64,000 nucleotides of DNA from Nymphaea colorata (lineage: Eukaryota; Streptophyta; Magnoliopsida; Nymphaeales; Nymphaeaceae). The position numbers and the translations under genes are program-made. Shown here in pieces: positions 20,340 to 32,540 of the stretch. The notes beneath the pieces were generated by a model. The model was not told the DNA's origin, searched no databases, and saw nothing but the letters and a program-made list of their open reading frames with translations. The stretch's first letter is position 1; every line of letters begins with the position of its first letter. The stretch covers positions 5,531,682-5,595,681 of the forward strand of contig NC_045151.1 of NCBI RefSeq assembly GCF_008831285.2. Reading direction: 5' to 3'.

Positions 20340-21660
20340 CTGGCACCATTAGGCACCTACAGCAGGAATCAACTGCAGTAATCCTTGGACGTTCTCCAGC
20401 AGCTCACTAGCCAATATCTTCAATCAGCTTTAACCCACCCCACGGAGGGGGGCCGTCTTTGGAGCGTCAACTTGCTGCAACACCAGTTGGTCACCAGGTT
20501 GCAGCCTTCTTCAACCGACACTACTACAGTTCATCAGTTGCTGCACCATCAAGCAGCGTCATCATAACATTGCATTTCAAAAAGAAGCAGCAGCTCACTG
20601 AGCAGCTTCCCATCCTTCTGCCAATCTCAGCAGCTCCCATCCCTGCAGCTCGCCCAGCAGACCTACAGCTCGTCCTCAATACATCTTCAACCGGCTGCAT
20701 CTCCAACAGCAATAACCAGTCCATTCCACCAGCTTCATCTCCAGTTGGATCTCTTCAACAGTAATCTCCAACTCACCCCAAGTAAGGAAATACCTCCTTG
20801 GAACTGCAGCTTGCGTTCATCTTCAACCGGTGCCTGGTCCAACTACTCCTCTACTCAAGCTAGCCCTTTCTTAACTACAGAATTTATTTCCAAGCTACTC
20901 ATCATTTCTAGCCACAGCCTCACTGGTCCTTGTTGGTAGACCTGTTGTCACCATGCTTTTAATAGCAGTCTTGCTGTTCTTCGAATCCAAAATCACCGCA
21001 GCCTTACCGCTCCTAGTCGACATCCCTGCTGTCACCATGCTCAAAACAACAGTCTTGCTATTCCCTAAATCCAAAAATGCAGTAGCCTAAGCTTTTCGTC
21101 ATTCTCTAGCTGCAGCCTTGCTGCTTCCTGCCGGCGGTCTTGCAGCATTTTGCTGCAACCACCTGCTGCTCTCCCAATGAGTGGCACTCACTTGCTTTTC
21201 AACTAGAAGCCTAGCTGCTCTAGTGTACCAGTACCAGAACCAATGCAGCTCCCAACCGCAGCCTAGATGCTCCAATGACAGCTCCTTTGCTGTCCCAAGC
21301 TCACAACAGCAGTCCTGTTGCTACTCCCAATCCACAACAGCCTTGATGGTGCTCCCAATCTGCAGCAGTCTTTTGCTGTCCTAATCCGCAGCCACCTGTT
21401 ACTGCTCCCAATCAGCAGTCCTGCTGCTGTCTGCCACAGCCACTTGTTTCTCTCAAAATCCAGTAGCATCCTGCTGCTCCTGTGCCACAAGTTGTCATGC
21501 TCCAATTCCAGCAGCCCATTGCTGTCCCTATGCCTTCCAATAGTAGCCTTTCGCTGCCCCCAATCAATAGTGATCTGCTATTCTCCCAACCACCAGCCTT
21601 GCTGCTCATTATTGCAGCCTATAGCCGGCCCATTTTCCATTGATGTGGTCCAACCGTGAC
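20340..21660 (+). repeat. CAGCAG/CTGCTG-rich block in the left LTR
   Basis: Degenerate short repeats (CAGCAGTCCTGCTGC, CTCCCAATCNGCAGCAG) make overlapping Ser, Leu and Gln-rich open frames on both strands. The counterpart in the right LTR (29690-30270, 35194-36560) is full of stops in the same frames. I therefore treat it as non-coding repeat sequence. Confidence 0.6.
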
Positions 21661-22290
21661 TCTCCCTAAACTCTTTCAATCCCCTTCGTTTAAGTAAGCA
21701 TTTCAATTAATTTTATTTCATTTCTTGCATTAAATGAAGGGAAGAGCCGACATGGGGTGGGGTTTCATTTCTTTTGTTAAGGCTGAGAATGATGTCAGCA
21801 GGGTTGCCAATGCAAACGATGTACATGTATACAAGCGATTTGGTCCAAGAACCCATCCAAGACTCACTTCCAAACCAAGAAAATAGATTTTCTTGATTGG
21901 CCTATCCGTTGACTCAAAACCAGATTTTTAAAGTTTTAAATTGTGAGAATCCACAGTAAGAAAATCCAAAATTAGGAAGAGATGTGATTGAATCAATCAT
22001 ATGGCGTAAATATTCTCTTTCCTATTTTATATAGACATGATACGTGAGAAAGGGAGGTGAGAGATGAATGACCGATGATCATGTCTCAAAAGTGTCGCAA
22101 ATCCAATACAAATACTTAATCCATGAGTCTTGGTTCAATCCATGAATATTGGCCCTCCAAGGATCAGACTTGCTCAAACAAGCAGCCTACTCTACTTTGC
22201 ATGCAGCTAAAGCAATCAAAACAAGCTTCTTCTAAATCTATATTTCTGATACCTTCACAATTTCATAAATTGATTTTGCCAAATAAATAG

Positions 22291-22292
<2 letters not shown>

Positions 22293-22356
<64 letters not shown>
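22293..22356. repeat. (AT)n microsatellite
   Basis: About 31 AT units in the left LTR. The right LTR has only a few at the matching place (37211-37220), so this tract probably expanded after insertion. Confidence 0.9.
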
Positions 22357-22360
<4 letters not shown>

Positions 22361-23555
22361 TCCTAAAGATGGATGAAGCTACCAAAATTCATCCGATTTA
22401 CCAAAGGGGTCAGATCGCCCAAGATGAGATTCCAAGAGATATATAATTATCTCTTTCAAAGCTCCAAATTTTTTGGAAATTTAAAAATCCATATTTCAAA
22501 CAATCATACCCATGTTTTTGAACAAGAAAGATATTTGAGCCAAATATCCAATCACTTATAAACAACTCCTAAGTTCCAAATGCTTCAAATTCCTCAAATA
22601 CCACTTTAAGCACAACCAATTTCCAAAAAAATTGAGTTGCTTGACAAATAAAATCTCATTTCAACTGAACTAAGCTGAAATTGAATGTCCAAAGCTAGAG
22701 CTCACCAAATCGATCAGATGTTAAAAATCATTATCACTACTACAACTTGATTTAAATCGATCCAATGGGTCTTAGAACTCTACAAGTCATTTTAGAAACA
22801 AAGATTTCAAAATCCTGAACTCATAGATTTTGATTTCTAAAATCTAGCCAAGCTCATGAACTATGTGCTAGAGAGCATTCTTGATATAAGATATCAAAAA
22901 AGGATCTAGGATCTATCCAACATTCCAATCTCCCAAAAACTAGTCCACATCTCTATCCCATTGAGTTGTGCATGAAGAGATGAGAGAGTGATGTATGAAT
23001 AAAGCATATAGTTTGTTTTTGCCAAACATGCATTCACCAGTTACACAAACACACAACTCACTAATCACCTAAACATATGCAAATCAATTCAGAGTTGGTA
23101 TTGTGACCAAGTCACATTGAAATGGAATTTGGATCTCTCGCTTATCTTAAAGCGACATCATTCAATCTAATCTCAAAACGATTTCAAAAACTTGAGGTTT
23201 TCAAATTCAATTTTTTTAAAAAGAGAATTCCATTTCAATTTCTCAAAATTCGAGTCTTCCAAAATATGACTCTAAAATTAGCATTTTGCCTCTCAACCTT
23301 ATCATTTCAGACTTCTAAAGAAGTTAAAAACCCAACAATGTCATCTATTCAATTTCAAATCTCAAAATTGGTCCATAGATTAAACCTTCAATTTCAAAAA
23401 TTCCTAATTTCAACTATCAAATTCCAATTTTTAATTTCAATTCTGGGAGTGAACCAATAGTCTCGATTCAAATCAATTTCCAAACCAAAACAATTCATAT
23501 ATTTTTTGTTTCTTCACATGGCCTCCTCATTCTCACATGGGAGGTTGTGAACAAA

Positions 23556-23573
23556 TGGCGACCATGATGTGAC
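23556..23573 (+). promoter_or_regulatory. Primer-binding-site-like sequence
   Basis: TGGCGACCATGATGTGAC begins two bases after the LTR end ACA. TGGCGAC starts are typical of plant Tat-type gypsy elements in my memory. The downstream half is probably mutated. The tRNA species is not assigned. Confidence 0.5.
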
Positions 23574-24088
23574 CCATCATCGTTCGCCTAAATTCTTAAG
23601 TACAAAATGTTAGGCATCAGTTGCATATAAACCCTTCATAATCACAACTATTAGCATCATGTATATTTTGTGTTCTAAGAATTGAGGAGATGTTTTGCTT
23701 AGTCCTAGAATCAATCTTACCCTTCAATTTAAGCTTTGTTTGAAACCAATGTGTTCTGTGTGAACCTTTCAAATTTATCTCTTACAAATGTATGTAATAG
23801 AACCATTTATTTCTGCATTTGATTTTACACAAACAATGCCTCTACCTATTGATCCTTGGTCATCACATTGTCACGCTATTTTTAGCACATAGTTTAAGAT
23901 ATAATTCCTTACAACTAGACCACCCAATTGGGTTGAAAAGTCTCCCCATTAGTACCAAAATGGACAATAGTCCTCAATATGTTGATGGGTGAACAAGGAA
24001 AAATGGTGAGACTTTGAACTATAGATGACCTTAGAGAAGTCTATACAAATACAATAATCATGTTATACCAATAATTTGGATTTATTAG

Positions 24089-24262
24089 TAGGGCCAGCAT
24101 CGAGCTAGGCCAAACTCGGCCCGATTATATGCCCCACCAAAAGCCCGTTAACACAATTGGGCCAGGCTAGGCTAGGCCGATAAACTATTGGGCCTCAGGC
24201 CTGATTCTTTGCCCGAGGCCTGGCCCAGTCTGATTGGTAGTGGGCCAAGCCGGGCCTTGACG
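24089..24262. repeat. GGCC-rich terminus of the hAT copy
   Basis: AGTAGGGCCAGCATCGAGC is followed by repeated GGCC, GGGCC and CAGGCC motifs to about 24258. This is a composition island in AT-rich sequence and typical of hAT ends that begin TAGGGC. Confidence 0.55.
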
Positions 24263-26900
24263 TTACATAATGTAAAAGCAATAACTCAGGCAAGCATAAT
24301 GGAAAACAACCAAAAGATAATTCCCAGAGTTCAGATGCACCAAAGGAAGAATACAACCATTTTAGTGCAAGGAATAATTCCTCCTTAACTTTCAAAATTA
24401 GATGAATAACATGGATTGATTCTAGCATCACACGATTCACACCATTATAAACAAAAGGAGCTCATTTAGAAACCATCATACCATAAACATGATAACTTTC
24501 ATCCCTATCAGTCCTTTTGTTGAGGCCATAAACATGATAAGGTGATAAGAAAGCCAGAAAGCAAGAAAAAATAGTAAAATATGCAGTTCCAAATTTGATA
24601 TTCAGATATCGAGTTAAACTTAATCAAGAAAGTAACAAATACAAAAAAATATGAATGATAGCATCAAAGAAATTTTACTGTTGCCATGCTAGCATCTCAC
24701 ACAAGTTAACACGTCACCTAAGAGACGTATACACTTTAAATCAACATATCCAAAGTGAAAATAACATCCAAAGTGCAATCCACATGCATCTTTCAATTCT
24801 TACACCCATTATTAACACATACGGTTTTACATGTAGAAAATTTGTGTTCCTCAACTGTCAACATTATTTAACATAACACTTTCAAACTTTGAATTTTACC
24901 AAGGCTTCTATATATGACTCAATTTCTCAATTTGGCATGCAAAACAATTTCAATGGTTGGTGTAAAAATTACATAAAAATAACGTGTAAAAAATATTAAA
25001 CAATAAACTAAAACTCCCAAAATACAAAAGGTTTACCATAATCAAATACGAATAATGTATCGAATCATTAGTCATCACCAGAAGATTCCTCTTTTTCTTC
25101 AAAACTACAAAAAACACACCATCACGAGCATACAACAATGTTATATATCATGAAAAACAAATGTAATGATTACAATCTAACATTAAAAAATAAACATCTT
25201 ATGTTTCACCAAAATTGTCTTCATCAAGAATCCAACTTTATGTGCAAATTAATGATTCAACAGTTTAAGAGTGGTTGGACGTTGATAGTCATTACGATTC
25301 TTCCAGCTATACTGAACACATACTCAAAAGCAACTGTAGATATAGGAATTGCTAACATATCTCAAGTCATTCTTTATAAAACTATATATTTACTTTCATT
25401 TACCTTCCACCAAGATAATATATTGAAGACTTCATTAAACCGAACTTGTTCTATTGGATCAGCTAAATATGCTTTCAAATCTATTCTAGGTACTACTGGA
25501 GATACAAAACTCGTGTAATATGTGAGAAAGACATCTCTCAAAAAATCTCTATCTTTGTCATCTTCCACTATAGCACTATCTACGTTTTCATTTTCTCCAT
25601 TGTTTTACTATAAACACTATTGTACTCAGCATACAATTCGTGAAAGCTACTCTCTGTTTTCTCATATTGTATCAATGTACCAAGTTCATTCAAATTCTCA
25701 AGTATATACTTCAAATAACTCAATTTGGACCGAGGTTCTAAAAAAATGCAATTGTAAAGAGGGAATTAAAGTCTTTTCAATATTTGTCAAACTTTTCTTA
25801 CATTTTACATGCCAATGCCCTTATATAATCACTAGCTACCACATGATGCCTATGCAAATGTTTGTGTACCTTTTGTGCCTCTTCAAAGACTATATTAGCT
25901 ATTACATGTCTTGTAGCTGAGAACTTATATGTTACATTATAGAATAACTTCAAAAACTGGCACAAAGAAGATGCATAATACCACTCATCATTAGAAGACA
26001 AAATTTATGTAATTAGGATCAACAAAAGCCCAATGTTGAATGACATCTTTGTAAAACGATGCATCTCTCAACATGATATATATATATATATAGTTTTATC
26101 GAGTAGGAACATCATAGGTTAATTTTTTATACCATTCAAGTCAACTGTTTTCATATAATCTTAAAAGTATGTAATCGTTTTGCTGATCCCTTTATATATT
26201 TAACATTTTCATGAATTTTTGAAAATGTATCATGTATATTCTGCATACCATCTTGAACAATGAGATTTAGAATATGTGCACCACATCGAATATGCAAATG
26301 CTGCCCCTCTCAATAGAATAAGGTTTCTTCATCCTAGGTTCCCTTTCAATATATTTATTGTACTATCATTCGTCGAACAATTATCGGTAGTAATAAAAAA
26401 TAACTTTGACTGAATGTTTCATTTAAATATGCATTCTGATAAAACTTCATACAAACTATTTTCATTATGTGGTGGAGGTACATCTTCAAAATTGAACATA
26501 TGTCAACTTTCAATCTCTATCAACATATCGTTCTATCATGCAAAAATACCCCAGTGCAAGTCCAGATATCAAATGTCAATGAAACTCGATGCAAAGAATA
26601 ATCAGTCTTGTACATTGACATAATACCTCTTTTAAGTTTTCTTCTAGAAAATGGAACAAACCTTGGATTGAAAGCTTGAAGAAGTTTACCATGATATGTA
26701 TATTCTGCCAATTTGAGCGAAATCTCATGTGCAATTACACACTTTGACATCAAGTTTCATATAGACTTCACATCAAATTTTTATATACATAAAGAAGTTG
26801 CACTAGAATCATCAACTACAAGCAACAAAATTCTTTATTTGCCTTCACTGGTTTACCTTTTAAAAACAAATTTATATGTAGATTTAAGTGACTAGTGAAA
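24092..26900 (-). pseudogene. hAT (RICESLEEPER-type) transposase remnant inside the giant element
   Basis: Minus-strand blocks appear in the right order from right to left. KLAEYTYHGKLLQAFNPRFV, FSRRKLKRGIMSMY and RVSLTFDIWTCTG (26753-26520) come first, then SNDEWYYASSLCQFLKLFYN and FSATRHVIANIVFEEAQKVH (26001-25810), then LTYYTSFVSPVVP and FNEVFNILSWWKVNESKY (about 25540-25375). These fit BED-zinc-finger hAT transposases of the RICESLEEPER group. Several frame breaks separate them, and the zinc finger is missing. The left terminus TAGGGCCAGCATCGAGC at 24092, in a GGCC-rich 150-bp patch, looks like the element end. The right terminus was not found. Confidence 0.72.
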
Positions 26901-26934
26901 TAGCTTGCAAAGAGCAAAAAGATCTAACACATGT

Positions 26935-27712
26935 CTACAAGGTATTTTATTGTTGCTGGAGTTCTCGACAAACAAGAGGCATCAGAAGCCACCCAAATAG
27001 CCCACAAAAAAATTTGTAAAGGACATGCAGGGTATCAAACCCTCATCAATAGATAGTTAGAGTAGGGTACTATTGACCTACTATGCAGAAAAACTATCAT
27101 CAATTTGTCAAAAAGTGCAACAAATGTCAATTGCATACACAATCAATTCATGCTCTTATAGCACACCTACATTCGGTCAGCTCACCCTATCCATTCTCAA
27201 TGTTTTCCTTCAACATGGTTGGCCCAATCAATCCATATGCCTCAAATGGATAGACATACTTTCTTGTAGCTATTGACTATTTCACTAAATGGTGAAAGCA
27301 TTTACCCTAAAAGCAATTGAAGGGTAACACGTGGTGTCCATCTACAAAAATATCCTATACAGATTTGGCATACCCTATGACATTATCTTAGACAATGACA
27401 CTCATTCTATGCATTCTATACTACAAATATTAAATACAACATCATTTTTATTCACCATATTATTCCCATGATCATGGTCAAGCAAAAGCAACAAACAAAA
27501 TTCTAATTCTAAATTTTAGAAAAGAGCTATTTAAACGTGCTGAGATTGGCACCAAACATTTCATGCCCAAAGGCAAATGGCCACTAAATTGGGAGGAACC
27601 TTATGTTATTAAGGAATCCATACTCTACAAATTTTTATAGATTAATTGACACCGATGGAACTGAAATCTTTGATCCAATCAACGAATTACACCTCAAGAA
27701 ATTTTATGTTTG
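26935..27712 (+). pseudogene. Gypsy integrase remnant of the giant element
   Basis: Discontinuous frames read AIDYFTKW (27271), a block like LKAIEG then TRGVHLQKYPIQIW, GIPYDIILDNDTHS (27369), and finally INELHLKKFYV before TGA (about 27712), preceded by LIDTDGTEIFDPINELHL. These match the core and C-terminal end of Tat/Athila-type gypsy integrases. Many stops and frameshifts are present. Its plus orientation just before the purine tract ties it to the giant LTRs. Confidence 0.68.
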
Positions 27713-28357
27713 AGTGTAATCACAAATCAACATTGTAAATAGTTGCACAATAGTCAATAGTTCTCCAACAAATGAACATATTACATTCTTTTCAGACTTT
27801 TTAGGAATGTCTTACTTCCTAGCAAAAATTTCAATCCAAATTAATTTTGCGAACCATCTCATCAGATAAATTTCCTAAAAGGAATGTGAACAATATTTTA
27901 AAAACCTTTACAAAACAACTTTCAATTTCCCAAAGCTGAGTTCATGGCTTGACTATGAATGAGCAACCGCAAAGGGAATTGGTTTGCATGGTGGGGTATT
28001 TCTTCTGGCGGTGAAGGTGGCAAAAGGAAACAAAATTCAATGAAAGCCAAAAAAGGTAACAAAAGCACAAGCAAGCACTTGCCAAAGGACACAAAGCATG
28101 AAAGGCCATTTTCTTTGAAGCATCAAGTAAGAAAGCCTTCTAAAATTGCAGGATTTTTTTTAATCAATATCAATTTCTCTACAATGCTTCTTATGAAATT
28201 GAGGAAGAACTTTATATTCAAGCTTTTGCTCTTAATTGTTGCTCCTCACAAGGGTAACATGACTCAACACAAAAGCAAAATTTTTTCAAGCTAAATTTGC
28301 CAAAACTTGGTGTGCACGTCTTTGCCACTAAGAGAAGTCCAAGGCTTGTGCAACAGC
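27713..28357 (+). other. Integrase-to-LTR spacer of the giant element
   Basis: No domain recognised. A Lys-rich open frame at 27959-28294 begins MSNRKGNWFAWWGISSGGEG. It has no homologue I know and may be chance coding in an A-rich spacer. Confidence 0.45.
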
Positions 28358-28366
28358 AAAAAGGGA
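28358..28366 (+). promoter_or_regulatory. Polypurine tract of the giant element
   Basis: AAAAAGGGA lies four bases before the LTR start TGTTAACACCC, the normal place for plus-strand priming. Confidence 0.55.
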
Positions 28367-30277
28367 TATTTGTTAACACCCTAAATTTTTCCATCTAAAT
28401 TCTAGTGGCAATTTCATATTTTTGCAAAATATTTCATGCAAAATATGAAGCAATATTCTTTGATGCCTACCCAAATCTAATCACAGACTGAGGTTTTGGA
28501 GTCAATCACAATCTCAGCTATAAACAAAGCTATTGATGTGAATTGCAAAATCAAAACTCCTATCGAAATTAAAACAAGATTTCAAATTCAAATTCAATTA
28601 GAACTAAAATGAAGTTCTAAGATCAATCTAGACCAAAGCCAAGGAGCTAAGTCTAAATTAGAAATTCAACTTCGTTAGCATTATTTGCTTTATTAGAATT
28701 ATTTAAATTCTAGTTAAGAAGCAAATGATTGATCATTTGAAATGATTTAAAAAAAAAATCCTTTGGGTTATAATTCTTTTTATTTTAAAATCATTTCAAG
28801 TGATTTTGACAAATTTGAAAACCAACTTAAAAATTGGTATGTTTTAAAGGGTTGCCTTCTTGAAATACACCTTTCAATTCCAAAGAATATAAAACCAGCT
28901 TACTGAAGCTGTAATTTCCATACAGCAGCCCATTTTGGGTGTTCTTCTTTTCTAAAATTTTGACAAATCTCAAAGTTTTGAAACAAGCTTGCTCAAATTG
29001 GAGAAAAGACCCAATTAAGGAGCTGCCAAATGGGCATGCTCTTTTTCTTCTTTTCAAAAGCTTTTGGAAAAGAAATCTCAATTTTGAATTAAGATCAGCT
29101 ATAATCAAAATTTTAAACAAGGAACCACCCAATTGGGCGTACCCTTCTCCTTTTCAAATCTCTCCTTGTTTTGAAAAGATCTTAAAATTAAAAACTAGAT
29201 CAGTTCAGTTAAGGTAGTTCTATTTATAAAAAAAAACAATCAAGGAGCAGTCACTTGGACGAATCTTTCTTACTTCAAATCCTTCCAAAATATTTCAAAA
29301 TCTGAAAAGTAGATCAGCCTAATCAAGGCTAATCTTCTTTCCATGAACACATTGAGGAGCAGCCTCCAGTAGATGTGCTCTTCTTCTCCATCTTTTGAGG
29401 AAAGGATTTCAATAAAAAATTAAGAAGCTAACTTAATGAAGCTAAATACTAAGATAAGAATAACAGAGATAATGATCCATCATAAGATGGATCATGGAAT
29501 GAGGGAGGCACAGCTCAGCTGGGCGCATCCCTCCTTTTTATTTTTTTGGACAAAGATTGATTGAGGATCATTCTGTACCAGCTACTTGCCTGGTTCCTAG
29601 ATTAAAGGGAATGAGTCCCAAGTTGGAGCATCAATGCTTTTGTTCCCCCATGCCTCATAAATCTTGACTTTAGCTCAAGAACAGGAGGCTAGCACCATTA
29701 GGCACCTGTAGCATGAATCAACCGTGGCGATCCTTGTACCTTCTCCAGTTGCTACTTTACCAGTAGCTCACCAGCCAATATCTTCAATTAGCTTCAGCCT
29801 AACCCTAGCAGGAGGCCATCTCTTTGGAGCATCAACTTGCGGCAACTCCAATCGGCGTCACCAGGTTGTAGCCTTCTTCAACTGATGCTCCTCCAGTAGT
29901 TCATAAGCTGCTGCACCATCAAGAGGCGTCACCATACCGTTGCATTTCCATTCGAAGCAGCAGCTTGCTGAGCAGCTATCCATTCTTCTGCCCATCTCAA
30001 CAGCTCCCATCTCTGCAGCTCACCCAGCAGACCTGCAGATCGTCCTCAATACATCTTCAACTGGCTGCATCTTCAACAACAACTAACCAGCAGCTGTCCA
30101 TTTCACTAGCCGACTTCTATAGTTGGATCTCTTCTGCAGCAATCTGCAGCTCACCCTAAGTAAGGAACCCCCTCCTTGGAGCTGTATCCTGAATTTATCT
30201 TCAACTGATGCCTATTCTAGAAACTCCTCTACTAGCCCTTTCCTAACTACTGAATTCATTTTCAAGCTGCTCTTCCT

Positions 30278-30598
30278 TGTTAGAGATAAGGTTGCCGATC
30301 CTGCTCATCCATTATTCTTTCCAAATAAATCAAATTGCTTGGATCAAGTCAAATATGGAAGAAATGTGATTGACACTCAAAAGAAGAATCCAACAAAGGC
30401 TCCAACGCATGAAGATATCAAAATCAATACCAAAGGGAAAGAAATTCAAATTTGTAGCCAAGATCCAAAATTATGGGATCTTGATAATCCAGCCTAACGT
30501 GAATGTAAAGAGAGATATGATTCCAGAGTTGTAAAGGAGAGGATTACTCCATGGACGTAAGTCGAGTTTGACCGAACCATGTCACTCTTTTGTGTGTC

Positions 30599-30654
<56 letters not shown>

Positions 30655-30666
30655 GCAACTTTTACA
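30278..30666 (+). repeat. 5' LTR of copia element 1
   Basis: 389 bases, TGTTAG...TTTACA, with a (CT)n run of about 23 units at 30600-30647. It lacks a roughly 50-base segment present in the right LTR (AACATTCCCTTTTGGCC... near 34987-35028). Confidence 0.9.
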
Positions 30667-30684
30667 TGGTTTCAGAGCCATGTT
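30667..30684 (+). promoter_or_regulatory. Primer-binding site of copia element 1
   Basis: TGGTTTCAGAGCCATGTT directly abuts the LTR. It matches the plant initiator-Met tRNA 3' complement (TGGTATCAGAGC) with one change. Confidence 0.8.
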
Positions 30685-30799
30685 CGCTTCAGCAGTCTAC
30701 CATGGCAACCATCAGTGCTCAATAGAATGCAATTGCATGTCTCATATATGTCAAGCTAAAAGAAAAAAACTATCTACTCTGGAAATCACAACTCTGAAG

Positions 30800-31582
30800 T
30801 GCCATGTATAGCCAAGATCTATTAAGGTATGTTGATGGCTCTTCCACTTTTCCACCTGAAAAATTGAATGATAACTCCACGGAAATAAATTCAGAGTACA
30901 TCAAATGGAAGCATTCTGACCAGCTTGCGTTAAGCTGGATATTTTCAACCATTACTGGATCTATGCTCACCCAAATTATCTCCATCATAAGGCTCATGAA
31001 GCCTGGGTGGCCCTAGCTAAGGCTCATGCATCTCATTCAAATATTCGTATTCTTCAGTTAAAGAGGGATTTGCAAAATGCCAAAAAGAATGACAAGAGTA
31101 TGTTAGAATATCTCAACCATGTAAGGTTTCTGGTTTATTTTCTTAGAGTTGTGAATGAGATAATATCTTATTCAGATCTGGTCTTGCATATTCTCAACGG
31201 CTTGTCAAGTGAGTATGAGAATTTTATTACAACAGTCACCATGTCCAAAATTCTACCCACCTTTTCTGAGTTACATGATCTCCTACTCAACCAAGAGCAT
31301 CGACTTCAATTACTTGCTCCTAAAAGTCCTGCACAAGTTGAATCTTTAGCAAATGCCTTTTTTACTCAACGTGGAGGCTATGGTGGTCATGGAAACTATG
31401 GTGGTCGTGGGGGAAATAGTGGCTGTAATGGTCGTGGCAGCCGTAATCGTGGAAGGAATTTTTACCCTGCTGGCCGAAGCTCTCAAGGGCAAAAGAATTC
31501 TGAAACTCAGTAGGTAGTATGTCAATTTTGTGGGTGCAAAAATCATACTACACGAACATGCTATGACATACCTAAGGCCTTC
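30800..31582 (+). pseudogene. Copia 1 gag
   Basis: The N-terminal part is frameshifted. An open section at 31007-31513 reads WVALAKAHASHSNIRILQLK, LHILNGLSSEYENF and a Gly/Arg-rich tail (GGYGGHGNYGGRGG). After a TAG at 31511 the CCHC knuckle CQFCGCKNHTTRTC follows (31519-31560), with correct CX2CX4HX4C spacing. It would package RNA in the capsid if intact. Confidence 0.82.
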
Positions 31583-32540
31583 ATGGCCATGGCTCTAAAT
31601 GGAGGTCGCGACAATGCTTGGTACCATGATAGTGGTGCAACTCACCATATGACTCATAATGATGATTCCATGGAAGACAAAGTCGATTACCAATATAGAG
31701 AAGGAGTTCTTATAGGCAATGGTACTAAGGATCCAATCTTTCATATCGGTAATATATCTCTCAACTCAATCTCTTGTTCCTTTCAGTTAAAGAATACATT
31801 GCATATGCCAACTATCAGCCAAAATCTTGTATCTATCTTGCGTTTTACCAAAGACAACAATTGCTTGGTGGAATTTGATGCTAATGGGTTTGTTGTTAGA
31901 AATTTGCAGACAGGGGCAGCGCTTCACAAGGGGAAAACTAAGGATGGTCTATACATTTGGTCTGATGAATCCAGCAAAGGATCTAAACATGCTCTTATTG
32001 CACAACATTCTAGATGTCTTTCAGTCAATCTTTGGCACCAACAACTGTGTCATTGTCATTTGAAGACATTAAATTTACTTAAGTAAAATAAATGTGTGCC
32101 TGTGGATGACAGTGAACTTGATTTTTGTTCTAGTTGTGTTTTGGCCAAAATGCATCGATTGCCATTTGATTTTAGTTTAAGTACTAGCATTCATCCACTC
32201 CATTTAATTCATGCCGACCTTTGGGGGCCTGCCCCAACGTGCTCTAGAGAACGCTACAAATATTATCTATTGATTGTGGATGATTTTTCATGCTTTAGTT
32301 GGATTTTTCCCCTTGTTAGAAAATCAGACACATTGCCATGTTTTCAAAATTTTAAGATGCTTGTCAAAAAACAATTGGAACATGAGATAAAAATTTTTCA
32401 CAGTGAATTTGGTGGCAAGTTTCTAAGCAATGACTTCTCAAATTTTTCTCAGCTCAAATGGAACAAAGAGATGGCTTTCCTCGCCCCACATGCCTCAACA
32501 AAATGGCATTATGGAGAGAAAACATCGCCATGTTGTTGAG
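31583..32540 (+). pseudogene. Copia 1 protease and integrase N-terminal half
   Basis: The protease active site is present as WYHDSGATHHMT (about 31619). GAG-pre-integrase LWHQQLCHCHLKTL follows, then a TAA near 32085, then CSSCVLAKMHRLPF and HADLWGPAPT with YYLLIVDDFS of the integrase core. After about 32450 the frame is lost, and the region containing the catalytic Glu is only patchily readable. Confidence 0.82.

Larger units (their letters stand above)
18425..23553 (+). repeat. Left LTR (about 5.1 kb) of the giant element
   Basis: The start TCTCTTCACCC aligns with TGTTAACACCC of the right copy. The end is GAGGTTGTGAACA. Shared landmarks in the same order include AGTCAATCACAATCTCAGC (near 18526), GGAATGAGTCCCAAGT (20259), TTAGGCACCT (20349), CTCCTTTGCTGTCCC (21281), the pyrimidine/CAG-rich block and CCAAAACAATTCATAT (23485). 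CCTTATAAACC near 20304 could be the LTR promoter TATA region. Short open frames at 20385-21660 come from CAG/CTG-rich repeats and are not recognised proteins. Confidence 0.78.

Noticed and set aside
20385-21660. Cluster of overlapping Ser/Gln/Leu-rich open frames on both strands
   Set aside because: It comes from CAG/CTG repeats in an LTR, and the sister LTR has stops in the same frames.
22293-22356. (AT)n run as an element boundary or origin
   Set aside because: It is a simple microsatellite within the left LTR, and the right LTR has a short version in place.
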